A DNA stretch of 64,000 bases from Bacillus pumilus (lineage in GTDB: Bacteria; Bacillota; Bacilli; Bacillales; Bacillaceae): contig NZ_CP101833.1 in NCBI RefSeq assembly GCF_024498355.1, forward strand, positions 2,895,001-2,959,000, written 5' to 3'. Both the position numbers and the translations under genes were made by a program. A model generated the notes under the pieces. The model saw only the letters and a list, made by a program, of their open reading frames with translations, searched no databases and was not told where the DNA came from. Positions 53,088 through 62,359 of this stretch are shown piece after piece (positions within the stretch are counted from its first letter, which is position 1; each line of letters begins with the position of its first letter).

Positions 53088-54688
53088 TGAGAAGCCGGCG
53101 GCTGATCATGCTCTTCATACAGCATGTAGTCCGCTCCAGTGGACGCATAAATCCGGTTGCGTCCTTGGCGTTTTGACATATACAAGGCTTGGTCCGCTTC
53201 AAATAGAAGAGTTTCTAATACATTTGGATCATAAGCTGTATGAGCGATTCCAAAGCTCGCTGTCACTCGCACTTTTTCCTCATCAGTCTCAAAGAAACTC
53301 GTCTCAAACGAATGTCTCATTCGTTCCGCGATATGACATGCCTCTTCAAATGAATGATGCGGCAGACAAATGGCAAACTCTTCTCCCCCATATCGGCCAA
53401 ATAAATCATCCATTTTTAAATGCTGCTGACAAATGGAGACGACATGACGCAGTGCCTCGTCCCCGATATGATGTCCGTGCGTATCATTAATTTGTTTAAA
53501 GAAATCAATATCAAACAGCAAAATGGCGGTATCCTGCGCATCCTCTTCCAATAACATCTGCGTTCGTTCGATGAAAGAAGAACGGTTGAAGATATTCGTC
53601 AAACCATCCATATACGCACGGCGCTCCAGCTCTTCCTGTAGCAAACGCTGCTCTGTTACATCACTGATCACAATTTGCCTGCCCTCGATCTCGCCTCTTC
53701 TATTAAATAACGAAGAAGCAGTCAGTTGATAATAGAAGGGCTCTTCTTTTTCCCACATCAAATCATACTGCGCATGATCCTGCGGAGAACGCAGCCACTG
53801 AATAAACGCCGCCTCTTTGATTTCCCCTGAAAAAATATCGTCGATTTTATAGCCGATTCCCTTTTTATTAGAAAGTGCTGGAATGATCGTTGCAGCAGCG
53901 GGGTTGTAATCTATAAGTGTCCGGTATCGATCTAAAATGAGAACCCCCTCAGACATATGCTCAAACACACGCTCCATTGCAATGGGAGAGAGCTGAAAGA
54001 GCTGGAACGACATAATCGCCCATAAGTAGAGCGCATTGGTTAAAAACATCACCACAGGGACTGGGTCAATATGAAGGGGTGTAACGCCTAATAAATAAAT
54101 AAAAGAAGTCATAATTGGTAATGACATTCCCACTAACAGTATCAGAATCTGCTTTAAATATTCTTTTTTTGTAACACGTAAAAACCAAAGCAGCATAAAA
54201 ATAGCAAGCATCGAACAACCAAACGTATAAACGCCATGAATGATATACCAATAGCCAATCGTAAAATCAGCCAATAAAAATCCGTCTACTGAATTCATCG
54301 TGATGCTTCGATAAAAGAGTGAATGAAAAGAGTTGGTGAACACCATAATGGTGGTGAGAGTTGGAATCAGTAAGATGAGAAGCACGCGGCGCTTTGTGAA
54401 ATATTGATGGAATCCCGTAAATTGCAGCACAATCATGAGGCTGAACGGTGCGATAAACGGTAGACCTATGTATTGAAAACAAACCCAGAACATGATTTCT
54501 TCAGGAGTACGCGCCAATAATTCAAACGTATGCCCAAAAATATAAATCGCGGTTGCCCCAGACATGTACATAAACAATTGACAGCCAATATACCGATGGC
54601 GATTTGCATGAGCAATGATTGATAATATCACGGACAGAATGCCAGAAACACTCATGATCACAATAAAATGTAAAACAATCGAATCCAT
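53084..54688 (-). CDS. membrane diguanylate cyclase with 7TM and PAS domains
   Basis: 534 residues: seven N-terminal membrane helices of the histidine-kinase 7TM type (to ~225), a PAS domain (about 240-355, GVLILDRYRTLIDYNPAAA), and a GGDEF domain (about 365-525) with active site RYGGEEFAICLP. It would make cyclic di-GMP. The inhibitory site is KMDD instead of RxxD five residues before GGEEF, so product feedback is likely weak or absent. B. subtilis DgcK has another membrane layout, so orthology is open. No phosphodiesterase gene nearby. Confidence 0.88.
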   Translation of the reverse strand: MDSIVLHFIVIMSVSGILSVILSIIAHANRHRYIGCQLFMYMSGATAIYIFGHTFELLARTPEEIMFWVCFQYIGLPFIAPFSLMIVLQFTGFHQYFTKRRVLLILLIPTLTTIMVFTNSFHSLFYRSITMNSVDGFLLADFTIGYWYIIHGVYTFGCSMLAIFMLLWFLRVTKKEYLKQILILLVGMSLPIMTSFIYLLGVTPLHIDPVPVVMFLTNALYLWAIMSFQLFQLSPIAMERVFEHMSEGVLILDRYRTLIDYNPAAATIIPALSNKKGIGYKIDDIFSGEIKEAAFIQWLRSPQDHAQYDLMWEKEEPFYYQLTASSLFNRRGEIEGRQIVISDVTEQRLLQEELERRAYMDGLTNIFNRSSFIERTQMLLEEDAQDTAILLFDIDFFKQINDTHGHHIGDEALRHVVSICQQHLKMDDLFGRYGGEEFAICLPHHSFEEACHIAERMRHSFETSFFETDEEKVRVTASFGIAHTAYDPNVLETLLFEADQALYMSKRQGRNRIYASTGADYMLYEEHDQPPASH

Positions 54689-55218
54689 GTAAACGCCCCA
54701 ATTTCAGTTATTTAGAACTAGTCTAATATTACTATATATGAGGACGTCTCAAATGGGAAGGTGTGATTTTGAATTGGTTGGAGGTTTTTTGTCTATTTTT
54801 AGACGATTACTTGTAATGAAAATCCAATCTTTTTACTATTTTTGCTTAATTTTAAGGAAAGGCATGTTGTGGTGTAGCAAACATCTAATAAGTTTGGAAT
54901 AAAAGATGAGGAGGTTCAAAAAGAATAAGTGATCTTTCAAATATTTATAAATATTCAATTCACGGAATTGATTTAATTACTATAAACAGTTAACAAATAA
55001 TCAAATATTTTTCGTTTTTGCCTCTTGTCTTCTTTTCAGCATTTACATGGAATCCATTGCAACCTAGTAAGGGCCTTGACTAGAATTGTATTTTTAATTT
55101 TTTTTGCACAAGAAAATCTTCAAAAATTAACACATCTAAAGTCACTGTTTTTAGTTACTTTCCCCTTTCTTCTCACGTTGTAATCACATATTTATTCCCA
55201 GATAATTATTATACAAAA
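54689..55218. other. AT-rich intergenic region, left part of the ssrA-linked islet
   Basis: No convincing gene in about 600 bp. It contains a degraded trace of the 177-bp repeat (55021-55080) and otherwise low-complexity AT-rich sequence. It probably includes the left boundary of the islet, but I could not find a copy of the ssrA 3' end there. Confidence 0.5.
55021..55080. repeat. decayed partial copy of the 177-bp repeat
   Basis: CTTGTCTTCTTTTCAGC is shared almost exactly with the middle of the repeat; after it TTGCA, CTAG and AAGG are kept at the right spacing and the rest has drifted. The remaining part is absent. Confidence 0.55.
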
Positions 55219-55245
55219 AAGCTTATAGACTTTGTCTACAAGCTT
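55219..55245 (-). terminator. terminator of the VanZ-like gene
   Basis: AAGCTT-A-TAGAC / GTCTA-C-AAGCTT stem with 3-nt loop, and T residues after it on the minus strand. Confidence 0.75.
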
Positions 55246-55286
55246 AGATAACCATAATAGATTTCAAACAGCATCAAGATTTCCTA

Positions 55287-55862
55287 TCACTCAAAAAATA
55301 AATTTCTTATTGGATAAACAAATTTATATGAAAAATAACCAATAAAAAAACCGAGTGTATTTAAAATTAAATCATCTACATCAAAACTTCTGTAAGTAAA
55401 ACCGATTAAATTTGAGATGGTTAACTGACTCATCTCTATAATAAGTGATGAAAGAAAACCAATTATGAATACCCCTCTTATTTTCAAAGTTAAATTATTA
55501 AAAACTAATTGAATAAATATTGCCAAAGGAAATAATAATAATAAATTACCTCCAATTTGAGTTAATATAGTGGTCAAAGAACTTTCACTAATTATGTTTA
55601 TAATGGATCTTAACGGTATAAAATTATTTTCTTCCTCAAAACCCTCAGAAATTCGATCATTAATCAAATCCACATCTATAGGAATAGGAAATAATGTAAC
55701 ATATAAAAGTCCACTAATATAAGCAAAAAAAACAAAAATAAATATACTTTTTTCAATTGGATAAAATTTTTGTTTCAATATAAATATTTTGTAGATTCGA
55801 AACAAAATATTTATAATATACATCAATAAACCAATGAAAATAGCTAAACCATTGGTAATCAT
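55287..55862 (-). CDS. VanZ-like membrane protein
   Basis: 191 residues, about five membrane helices with VanZ motifs: YVTLFPIPID, NFIPLRSII, IGGNLLLLFPLAIF and SLIIEMSQLTISNLIGFTYRSFDVDDLILNTLGFFIGY. VanZ proteins are linked to glycopeptide/lipoglycopeptide tolerance in some hosts; most relatives are of unknown role. AT-rich codon use differs from the core genes around it and points to transfer. The secreted-protein gene is 16 bp upstream on the same strand; the two look like an operon. Confidence 0.85.
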   Translation of the reverse strand: MITNGLAIFIGLLMYIINILFRIYKIFILKQKFYPIEKSIFIFVFFAYISGLLYVTLFPIPIDVDLINDRISEGFEEENNFIPLRSIINIISESSLTTILTQIGGNLLLLFPLAIFIQLVFNNLTLKIRGVFIIGFLSSLIIEMSQLTISNLIGFTYRSFDVDDLILNTLGFFIGYFSYKFVYPIRNLFFE

Positions 55863-55878
55863 TTAATCACCTTTCTTA

Positions 55879-56259
55879 CTAATTTGTAATTCTTCCATGC
55901 CCACCAGTATAAACACTACTTTGGGCTTTTTTAAAAATCATATAAAAATCTCCAGATGTCTTATTAGAATAAACATTTGTAGTGGTTCCTTCTTTTGTAA
56001 AACTTTTCACACCCACATATTTACTTGAAAACCATCCAGTCTTACGATACAATTCAATTTTAAAACTGCCTTTTTGTCCATAAGTATCACTAGTCGTTGA
56101 AATTTTAATGTTCTTTCCTTTTAAACTCCAATTTCTAGACGTAAGTTGATGTTTAAACTCAAAGGTAAATTTCGATGGATCGTCTTTTGCTTGAACAGCT
56201 ATAGGGGTCAATAAACTTAAACATAGGGCAACTGCCATTAAAACCTTTTTAATTTTCAC
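55879..56259 (-). CDS. small secreted protein of unknown function
   Basis: 126 residues from GTG 56259 (AAGGAGTGG upstream). Clear Sec signal peptide MKIKKVLMAVALCLSLLTP ending near VQA-K (residue 24). The mature ~100 residues are basic, rich in K, S, T, G and aromatics, without Cys, and look beta-stranded (FTFEFKHQLTSRNWSLKGKN, then GSFKIELYRKTGWFSSKYVGV). Size, charge and pairing with a VanZ-like membrane protein would suit a secreted toxin/bacteriocin with immunity partner, but this is speculation. Promoter: extended -10 TGCTATAAT at 56291-56299. Confidence 0.78.
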   Translation of the reverse strand: MKIKKVLMAVALCLSLLTPIAVQAKDDPSKFTFEFKHQLTSRNWSLKGKNIKISTTSDTYGQKGSFKIELYRKTGWFSSKYVGVKSFTKEGTTTNVYSNKTSGDFYMIFKKAQSSVYTGGHGRITN

Positions 56260-56331
56260 TTCTTACCACTCCTTCAATATAATAACATTAATTATAGCAA
56301 AGATTTATGTTACATAACTTTAAAGTTATTT

Positions 56332-57157
56332 GTGCTTTTTAATATTGATTTATTTGTAAAACTTCTCATAACTAATTTAGAAGTGTCCTCTTTAAGAGTC
56401 TACGAGCTAGAACTGTTCCTATATATAGAAATCTTAATTGAAACGATTACCAATAAATACGCTCGTGATTCCCAAAAAATCCATTCTACCTTATCAGCCG
56501 TATTCAACTTTTCAGCGAAGTATCATGGTACTGAGAACAATCCAGCGAAAGTAGTGGGTAATTTTGAAGTGACTGTTAATAAAAGGTTGAATTACTGGGA
56601 GTTTGAAGAGTTTAAAACATTTATAAGTGTGGTGGAGGATCCATTGTATAAGCATTATTTTCCACGCTTTATTTTAGTGGAGCGAGAAAAGGAGAGTTAC
56701 TTGCCTTAACATGGGCTGATGTCAATTTTGAAGAAAATTATATAGAAATTAATAAGACGGAGTATAATAGAGAAATTACCCCTCCAAAAACAGCCGCATC
56801 TATTAGAATTATTTTGATGCCAAATCAAAAAGGGATCTATTAAAGGGCACAAAAAATGACGCTGAAAAAATAGCGCCAGTTAAAAATAGTTATAGAGTTT
56901 TTGGAACGTTTTACGATAGTATAGCTACCAGCACTATCGACAGACGTTATGCAAAATATTTAAAAGAATCGAATGTCAGAAAGATTATTATTCACGAATT
57001 CAGACATTCCCATGCCTCATATTTAATAAATAAGACCTGCGTGCTGGCAAATCGTTTAGGTCACTCAGATGTTGCAGAAACACTAAACACTTATAGCCAT
57101 CTATACCCTTCCAAACAAAAGGAAGTTGTAGCTTTCATGGAAGAAGAAATTTTCTAA
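56332..57157 (+). pseudogene. decayed tyrosine recombinase (phage-type integrase)
   Basis: Three integrase parts in different frames. First: SAM-like core-binding region with LSAVFNFSAKYHG, NPAKVVGNFEV and WEFEEFKTFIS. A frameshift near 56668 leads to LYFSGARKGELLALTWADVNF, with the first catalytic Arg, ending at TAA 56838-56840. The last part (about 56900-57157) holds IIIHEFRHSHASYLINK and RLGHSDVAETLNTYSHLYP with the Arg, His and Tyr residues, and a deletion inside INKTCVLANRLG. The N-terminal arm domain is missing. It reads toward ssrA and is inactive as it stands. Confidence 0.88.
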
Positions 57158-57185
57158 AATGATGCCAAAATGATGCCAGACCAGT

Positions 57186-57213
57186 ATCAAGGGCTTTCAA
57201 ACCCTTGATACGA
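57186..57213. terminator. hairpin between integrase remnant and ssrA
   Basis: TATCAAGGGCTTT / AAACCCTTGATA palindrome. On the minus strand it follows the ssrA 3' end by about 20 bp and could end tmRNA transcription, though the T tract is short. Confidence 0.5.
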
Positions 57214-57230
57214 CTGCATTCTAAAAGTTT

Positions 57231-57593
57231 TGATGGAGACGGTGGGAGTCGAACCCACGTCCAGAGACATCGATTACTTAAGCGTCTACGAGCGTAGTCA
57301 ACATATTTACGTGTTCACTCATCCGCATGCCTGCTGACGGGCGCTTGGAGAGCTAGTCTGATGAATCTCTTCTTACGTCCTCAGACGGAAACGTAAGCGT
57401 AGCCTACTTCATTGGGCTCCTCACAGACACATAGGCAATGTCAGGAAGAGCTCGCTGCGCTTATTAGGCAGCTAGTGCTAAGTTTTGGTTAAAACTTTTA
57501 GTTTTGCCAGTTACATTTAGTGCGTGTTAACGAGATCGCCTCTCGGCTCGCAGCTCAAGCTCGAACCGCCCCTGTCGAATCCGTAACGTCCCC
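57231..57593 (-). ncRNA. ssrA: transfer-messenger RNA
   Basis: About 363 nt. 5' end GGGGACGTTACGGATTCGACAGGG and 3' end GTTCGACTCCCACCGTCTCCA form the tRNA-like domain. The resume frame encodes (A)GKTKSFNQNLALAA-stop, close to the B. subtilis tag AGKTNSFNQNVALAA. The genomic 3' end reads TCA where CCA is expected. It rescues stalled ribosomes with SmpB, whose gene lies upstream on the same strand. Cleavage by RNase P and CCA addition are needed for maturation. Confidence 0.96.
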
Positions 57594-57650
57594 TTGTAAA
57601 AGGGATATACGGGATGGAAACGTTCAGCTTAACTGCTTCCGTATATAACT

Positions 57651-57678
57651 ATTATAACAGCCTCATCGCTTGAAACAA
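57651..57678 (-). promoter_or_regulatory. ssrA promoter
   Basis: -35 TTGTTT (57673-57678), 16-bp spacer, -10 TATAAT (57651-57656). The start would lie ~50 nt before the mature 5' end; the precursor leader contains an ATATACGG / CCGTATAT inverted repeat. Confidence 0.65.
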
Positions 57679-57771
57679 CTGGTGGTTTCTGTAAAAACCT
57701 GCGATGATTGTTTACTGCATATCATATTGTAGCATAATACTTCCGCTCACAGCAAGCAATCTGCCCCCGGA

Positions 57772-58242
57772 CTAGAATTGCTTTTGTCGATCACGGAAGG
57801 CACGGTCGATTTCACGTTTTGCATCTTTTTTCTTCAGATCTTCACGTTTATCGTATTTCTTTTTCCCTTTACCGATTCCGATCAGCACTTTGGCAAAGCC
57901 ATTCTTCAAATATAATTTAATAGGAACTAGTGAGTAGCCCTCTTCCTTTATGGCACCAATCAATTTGCTAATTTGCTTGCGATGAAGCAGCAGCTTTCTC
58001 GTTCTTAGCGGATCATGGTTATAGCGGTTCCCCTGCTCGTATGGGCTGACATGCATGTTGTGAAGAAACACTTCTCCTCGTTCGATTTTGGCAAAGGAAT
58101 CTTTTAAATTCACTTTTCCTGCACGAATCGACTTGATTTCAGTTCCTTGTAACACAAGGCCTGCTTCGTATGTTTCTTCTATAAAATAGTCATGATTTGC
58201 TTTTTTGTTTTGGGAAACAACCTTTCCCTCTCCCTTTGGCAT
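57772..58242 (-). CDS. smpB: SsrA-binding protein SmpB
   Basis: 156 residues from ATG 58242, preceded by AGGAGGG; a longer frame to 58347 runs into the rnr terminator and is not used. Family features: [62 protein letters not shown] and a basic tail [23 protein letters not shown]. It binds tmRNA and delivers it to stalled ribosomes. Order rnr-smpB-ssrA is as in B. subtilis. Confidence 0.96.
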   Translation of the reverse strand: MPKGEGKVVSQNKKANHDYFIEETYEAGLVLQGTEIKSIRAGKVNLKDSFAKIERGEVFLHNMHVSPYEQGNRYNHDPLRTRKLLLHRKQISKLIGAIKEEGYSLVPIKLYLKNGFAKVLIGIGKGKKKYDKREDLKKKDAKREIDRAFRDRQKQF

Positions 58243-58338
58243 TGGCGTACACCCTCCTTTTGACACAAACACAGTCCAAATCGTACGGATTATTTTATCA
58301 AACAATCCAGCTTTCGACAATGCTGACGCCATGTGGTC

Positions 58339-58377
58339 AAAAAGCAAATAGAGCGTGTTGCCCTATTTGCTTTTTTG
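58339..58377 (-). terminator. terminator between rnr and smpB
   Basis: AGCAAATAG / CTATTTGCT stem flanked by A and T runs directly after the rnr stop; T tract on the minus strand. Probably partial, as smpB has no obvious own promoter. Confidence 0.75.
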
Positions 58378-58382
58378 GCACG

Positions 58383-60722
58383 TTACTTTTTCTTTTTTCG
58401 CTTTTGTTTCGGTGCGTTATCAAATACGCGTTTTTTCTTTTTCTTCTTTTTTCGACCTGTGAACCAGTCGCCGCCTTTATCGTCTTTTGCCTTATCCCCA
58501 GACGCCTTCTGACCAACGCTCCCTTTTTTTGCTGGTGAATCTGTCCGTTTTTTGAACTTGAAATCTTTAGGTGATTTACGACGAGTGCCTTTCATCCCGA
58601 CGATTTCAAAATCAATGGAGTGCTCATCTTTATTGACATTCACCACTTTGACAGTGATTTCGTCACCGATGCGATATACATTTCCTGTACGCTCACCGAT
58701 CATAGCAAAATGCTGTTCATCAAAGCGATAGTAGTCGTCTGTCATGTAGCTGACATGGACGAGACCTTCTATCGTATTCGGCAGTTCAACGAATAGTCCG
58801 AAATTCGTCACGGAACTAATCATCCCATCAAATTCTTCACCGATTTTATCAAGCATGAACTCTGCCTTTTTCAGGTCATCTGTTTCACGCTCTGCATCGA
58901 CGGACCGGCGTTCCATTGTAGACGCATGGTCTGCTATTTCTGGCAGCAGCTGTCCCCACTTTTCAAGGGTAGCTTCGTCTGTCTTTTTCTGAATCAAATA
59001 GGTTCTGATCAGTCTATGAACAATTAAATCAGGATATCGGCGGATCGGTGATGTGAAGTGCGTATAGAATTCCGTTGATAACCCAAAGTGCCCGATGCTT
59101 TCTGGATCATACTTCGCCTGTTTCATAGAGCGAAGCATGACGGTTTGAATGACTACTTCTTCTGGCTGATCTCGGACGGCATCCAGTACACTTTGAAGTG
59201 CACGCGGGTGAATGTTCGTCGACGTTCCTTTAACAATGTACCCAAATGTTGTCACGAATTCTAAAAAGCGCTGAAGCTTCTCAGGATTTGGTTCTTCGTG
59301 AATTCGGTAAATGAACGGTACATTCATCCAGTGGAAGTGCTCTGCAACCGTCTCGTTTGCGACAAGCATGAATTCTTCAATTAATTTCTCCGCGACTGAA
59401 CGCTCTCGAATGATGACATCCTTTGCCGCTCCTTCATCATCAACAAGCACTTTCGCTTCCTTGAAGTCAAAGTCTACAGCTCCACGCTCCATCCGCTTGT
59501 CACGAAGGATTTCTGCAAGCTTCTCCATCTCTTGGAACATAGGAACAAGCGGCTCGTATTTCTCTAGAAGCTCTTCGTCTTGGTCCACTAAAATCTTATT
59601 CACATCTGAATACGTCATTCTCTCAGTTGTTTTGATCACACTTTGGAAAATCTCGTGTTTGACGACTTTCCCATTGCGATCAATGACCATTTCACAGGAA
59701 AGTGTGAGACGATCGACCTTTGGATTTAATGAACAAATGCCGTTTGATAGACGATGCGGAATCATCGGAATGACGCGGTCTACAAGATACACACTCGTCC
59801 CGCGCTCATAGGCTTCCTGATCAATCGGGGAATTTTCAGTGACATAATGAGAGACGTCTGCAATATGCACCCCTAGCTTATATTTACCATCATCCAGCTT
59901 TTGCACAGTGACTGCGTCATCTAAGTCCTTCGCATCTGCACCGTCGATTGTCACAATCGTTTCGTTGCGCAGATCACGTCTGCCTTCCAGATCTTTTTCA
60001 TCGATTGTTTCAGGTGTGTCTACCGCCTGCTGCAGCGCCTCTTCTGGGAACTCACCTGGCAGGCCGTGTTTATGAATGATCGACAAAATATCAATGCCTG
60101 GGTCATTTTTATGACCTAAAATTTCAGTCACTTCGCCCTCTGCACTCATTCTTCCTTCCGGATAGCTTGTCAGCGTCGCAACGACTTTATGACCTTCTAC
60201 CGCTCCGTTTTTGGCGGATTTCGGGATAAAGATATCGTGTGTGATCTTTTTATCATCAGGAATGACAAAACCAAAGCTTTTTGTTTCTGTATAGGTACCG
60301 ACAACCGACTGAATATTACGCTCCAGAATTCGGATGACTGTCCCTTCTTTTTTGGTGCCATTGGATTTATGGCTGACACGAACCATGACCGTATCGCCAT
60401 TCATCGCTGTTCCAAGTTCTGTTGGCGGAATGAAAATATCATCCTGTCCAAACTCTTCAGGTGTCACAAAGGCAAATCCTTTCGCATGAGCGGACAGCTT
60501 TCCTTTCACCAAATTCATTTTTTCCGGTACACCGTAGCGATCACTGCGGGTACGGACGATAAGTCCCTGATCCTCTAATATCACAAGTGCTTTGATGAGC
60601 TCTTTATAATCATCAGCATTTGTAATTTCCATCATGACTTCTAATTCTTGTACTGTTAACGGTTTGTACGCCTCTTCTTGCATAAAAGCGAGTAATTCAT
60701 TCATAAATTCTTCTTTTTGCAC
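58383..60722 (-). CDS. rnr: ribonuclease R
   Basis: 779 residues. N-terminal winged-helix region, cold-shock domains ([38 protein letters not shown]), RNB catalytic domain with [14 protein letters not shown] (metal Asp residues), [29 protein letters not shown] and [16 protein letters not shown]1 domain ([28 protein letters not shown]), and a long lysine-rich tail. It degrades structured RNA 3'-5' including non-stop mRNA, in line with its smpB/ssrA neighbours. GTG start with AGGGGG; 19 bp after est. Confidence 0.97.
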   Translation of the reverse strand: MQKEEFMNELLAFMQEEAYKPLTVQELEVMMEITNADDYKELIKALVILEDQGLIVRTRSDRYGVPEKMNLVKGKLSAHAKGFAFVTPEEFGQDDIFIPPTELGTAMNGDTVMVRVSHKSNGTKKEGTVIRILERNIQSVVGTYTETKSFGFVIPDDKKITHDIFIPKSAKNGAVEGHKVVATLTSYPEGRMSAEGEVTEILGHKNDPGIDILSIIHKHGLPGEFPEEALQQAVDTPETIDEKDLEGRRDLRNETIVTIDGADAKDLDDAVTVQKLDDGKYKLGVHIADVSHYVTENSPIDQEAYERGTSVYLVDRVIPMIPHRLSNGICSLNPKVDRLTLSCEMVIDRNGKVVKHEIFQSVIKTTERMTYSDVNKILVDQDEELLEKYEPLVPMFQEMEKLAEILRDKRMERGAVDFDFKEAKVLVDDEGAAKDVIIRERSVAEKLIEEFMLVANETVAEHFHWMNVPFIYRIHEEPNPEKLQRFLEFVTTFGYIVKGTSTNIHPRALQSVLDAVRDQPEEVVIQTVMLRSMKQAKYDPESIGHFGLSTEFYTHFTSPIRRYPDLIVHRLIRTYLIQKKTDEATLEKWGQLLPEIADHASTMERRSVDAERETDDLKKAEFMLDKIGEEFDGMISSVTNFGLFVELPNTIEGLVHVSYMTDDYYRFDEQHFAMIGERTGNVYRIGDEITVKVVNVNKDEHSIDFEIVGMKGTRRKSPKDFKFKKRTDSPAKKGSVGQKASGDKAKDDKGGDWFTGRKKKKKKKRVFDNAPKQKRKKKK

Positions 60723-60741
60723 ACTCTAACCCCCTATATAT

Positions 60742-61488
60742 TTAAATTGACCAATCAAGTGATTCTAAGAATGCATACACATCCTGATGAACCTTTTCCC
60801 GCTCTTTATCAAGCGTGATGACATGGCCCGATTCTTCATACCATTTCAAATGTTTTTGATCTGTCTCTACTTCGTTATAAATGATATTTGCACTGTCTGT
60901 ATTAATCATATGATCATGACGTGCCTGAACAACAAAAGTAGGTGAATAAATCATGTCAACATTGTTTCTTACATCTGCAATCAGCTCTTGCAGGCCCTTG
61001 AGTGTACCCATTGGTGTTTTCTTGAACTCTTCCATTTCCTGTTCAATTTGGTCCTCTGACTTACCCTCGAATTTTTTATAATTACGGGCATAATCTAGTA
61101 CACCCTGGTACATGACGTCTTCACTTTTTATGTACATAGGTGCACACATAGGTACAATTCCCTTTACAGGTACAGTGTAACCTAATTTCAATGAAAAAAC
61201 TCCTCCGAGGGACAGTCCGCAAACAGCAACCTCCTCATAGCCCTCATCTTTTAAAAATTGATACCCTTCTTCTACATCTTTCCACCAATCTATCGGGCCT
61301 GTATGAACAAGCTCTTCTGGCGGCACGCCGTGTCCTTTGTATTGAGGTGCATGGCATGTATAACCTCTTTCATTCAGGTAACGGCCAAGCATTCGAACAT
61401 CTGCTGTATTCCCAGTAAAACCGTGAAGAAGAAGCACCGCCTTTTCTCCACCTTTAAACGTAAATGGTTTTGGTGTAACAACTTTCAT
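60742..61488 (-). CDS. est: carboxylesterase (Est30 type)
   Basis: 248 residues from ATG 61488 with AAGGAAAGGAAG upstream. Alpha/beta hydrolase: oxyanion loop [14 protein letters not shown], nucleophile GLSLGG (Ser ~94), Asp in [11 protein letters not shown] and His in [10 protein letters not shown]. Close to Geobacillus Est30 and B. subtilis YvaK, which cleave short-chain esters and lactones. Probably co-transcribed with rnr; the physiological substrate is unknown. Confidence 0.95.
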   Translation of the reverse strand: MKVVTPKPFTFKGGEKAVLLLHGFTGNTADVRMLGRYLNERGYTCHAPQYKGHGVPPEELVHTGPIDWWKDVEEGYQFLKDEGYEEVAVCGLSLGGVFSLKLGYTVPVKGIVPMCAPMYIKSEDVMYQGVLDYARNYKKFEGKSEDQIEQEMEEFKKTPMGTLKGLQELIADVRNNVDMIYSPTFVVQARHDHMINTDSANIIYNEVETDQKHLKWYEESGHVITLDKEREKVHQDVYAFLESLDWSI

Positions 61489-61570
61489 GATGTGACTTCC
61501 TTTCCTTCTGTTATGGTTTATATTTTCCACTTGTATGTATGAAACAAACACAAAAGAGTGCTGATACTAA

Positions 61571-61602
61571 AAAAAGGTCTGAAAAAAGATCAGACCTTCT
61601 GT
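61571..61602 (-). terminator. terminator of secG
   Basis: AAGGTCTGA / TCAGACCTT stem with a 7-8 nt loop and seven T on the minus strand, between secG and est. Confidence 0.85.
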
Positions 61603-61612
61603 TACTCGCTCT

Positions 61613-61846
61613 TTACACGCCTAAATATGCCAATGCAAGTGTTAATATGAAGAAAAGCACTGACAAAATGACCGTTAATCGGTGAAGAATCAAGTCAAGG
61701 CCTCTCGCTTTTTGCTTACCGAAAAGCTGCTCGGCTCCACCTGAAATAGCGCCTGACAGTCCAGCACTTTTACTTGATTGTAATAATACAACGATGATAA
61801 GTGCGATACTGACAATTACGAGTAATGTGATAACAAATGCGTGCAT
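61613..61846 (-). CDS. secG: protein translocase subunit SecG
   Basis: 77 residues from ATG 61846 (GGAGGTG, 7-8 nt spacing); upstream in-frame codons precede the ribosome site. Two membrane helices (about 3-22 and 53-74) joined by [29 protein letters not shown], the SecG signature loop. It assists SecYE during protein export. Confidence 0.95.
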   Translation of the reverse strand: MHAFVITLLVIVSIALIIVVLLQSSKSAGLSGAISGGAEQLFGKQKARGLDLILHRLTVILSVLFFILTLALAYLGV

Positions 61847-62031
61847 GAAAACACCTCCAGACAAACTGGTACACATAACTTTATTTTACATGAAAACAAG
61901 GTGCATGTCACGAAACATCAAAATAAAGATTTCCTATATATTGTCGACTTTATTTGTTATTTTGATTCAATTTCGTTCAAAAGGGTTGCGTGCAGCATTT
62001 TTTATATTCGATTTTGAGTTAAAAAAACATT
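61847..62031. other. intergenic region upstream of secG
   Basis: AT-rich; presumably holds the secG promoter. No terminator stem of note after the AbrB-like gene and no gene seen. Confidence 0.4.
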
Positions 62032-62322
62032 TTAACGAGTTGCTTCTTCTTTTAATAGCTGTTTTAATTCTACTAACAAACGTTCAGCTCCTTCAGGGCT
62101 TAGCATCACTTTGCCATTTCCATAGCTTTTGTTGTATTTCGTTACTTGTCCAGTTAACAGGCAGCTCTTATCTGCATCATATTTTTTCAGCATGATGGTT
62201 TGATCTTCTATGAAAATTTCTAAAAGCTGCTCTTCTTTGATATTGAGTACCTTTCGCATTTCTGAAGGCAGCACAATTCTGCCAAGAGAATCAATGTGTC
62301 TGACCATCCCAGTTCTTTTCAA
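62032..62322 (-). CDS. AbrB/Abh-family transition-state regulator
   Basis: About 96 residues. A TTG at 62322 lies 8 nt after AAGGAGG; the ATG at 62328 is only 2 nt from it, so the TTG is preferred (M)KRTGMVRHIDSLGRI. The N-terminal swapped-hairpin AbrB domain reads VRHIDSLGRIVLPSEMRKVLNI, and the C-terminal half LTGQVTKYNKSYGNGKVMLSPEGAERLL resembles Abh. Such proteins control competence, biofilm and antibiotic genes at the transition state. A paralogue of AbrB and Abh; targets unknown. It lies next to a cluster of XRE regulators. Confidence 0.9.
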   Translation of the reverse strand: MKRTGMVRHIDSLGRIVLPSEMRKVLNIKEEQLLEIFIEDQTIMLKKYDADKSCLLTGQVTKYNKSYGNGKVMLSPEGAERLLVELKQLLKEEATR

Positions 62323-62359
62323 TGACATTGCCTCCTTAAAGATGATATGATGATTCCAA

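Noticed and set aside
54720..57231. Intact prophage or integrative element
   Set aside because: Only a broken integrase is present; no structural, excision or replication genes, and no second attachment site found.
57231..57300. Separate tRNA gene
   Set aside because: The tRNA-like T-arm and acceptor belong to the tmRNA; there is no anticodon arm.
58242..58347. Longer N-terminus for smpB
   Set aside because: It would contain the rnr terminator and precede the strong AGGAGGG site; all family members start at MPKG-like sequence.
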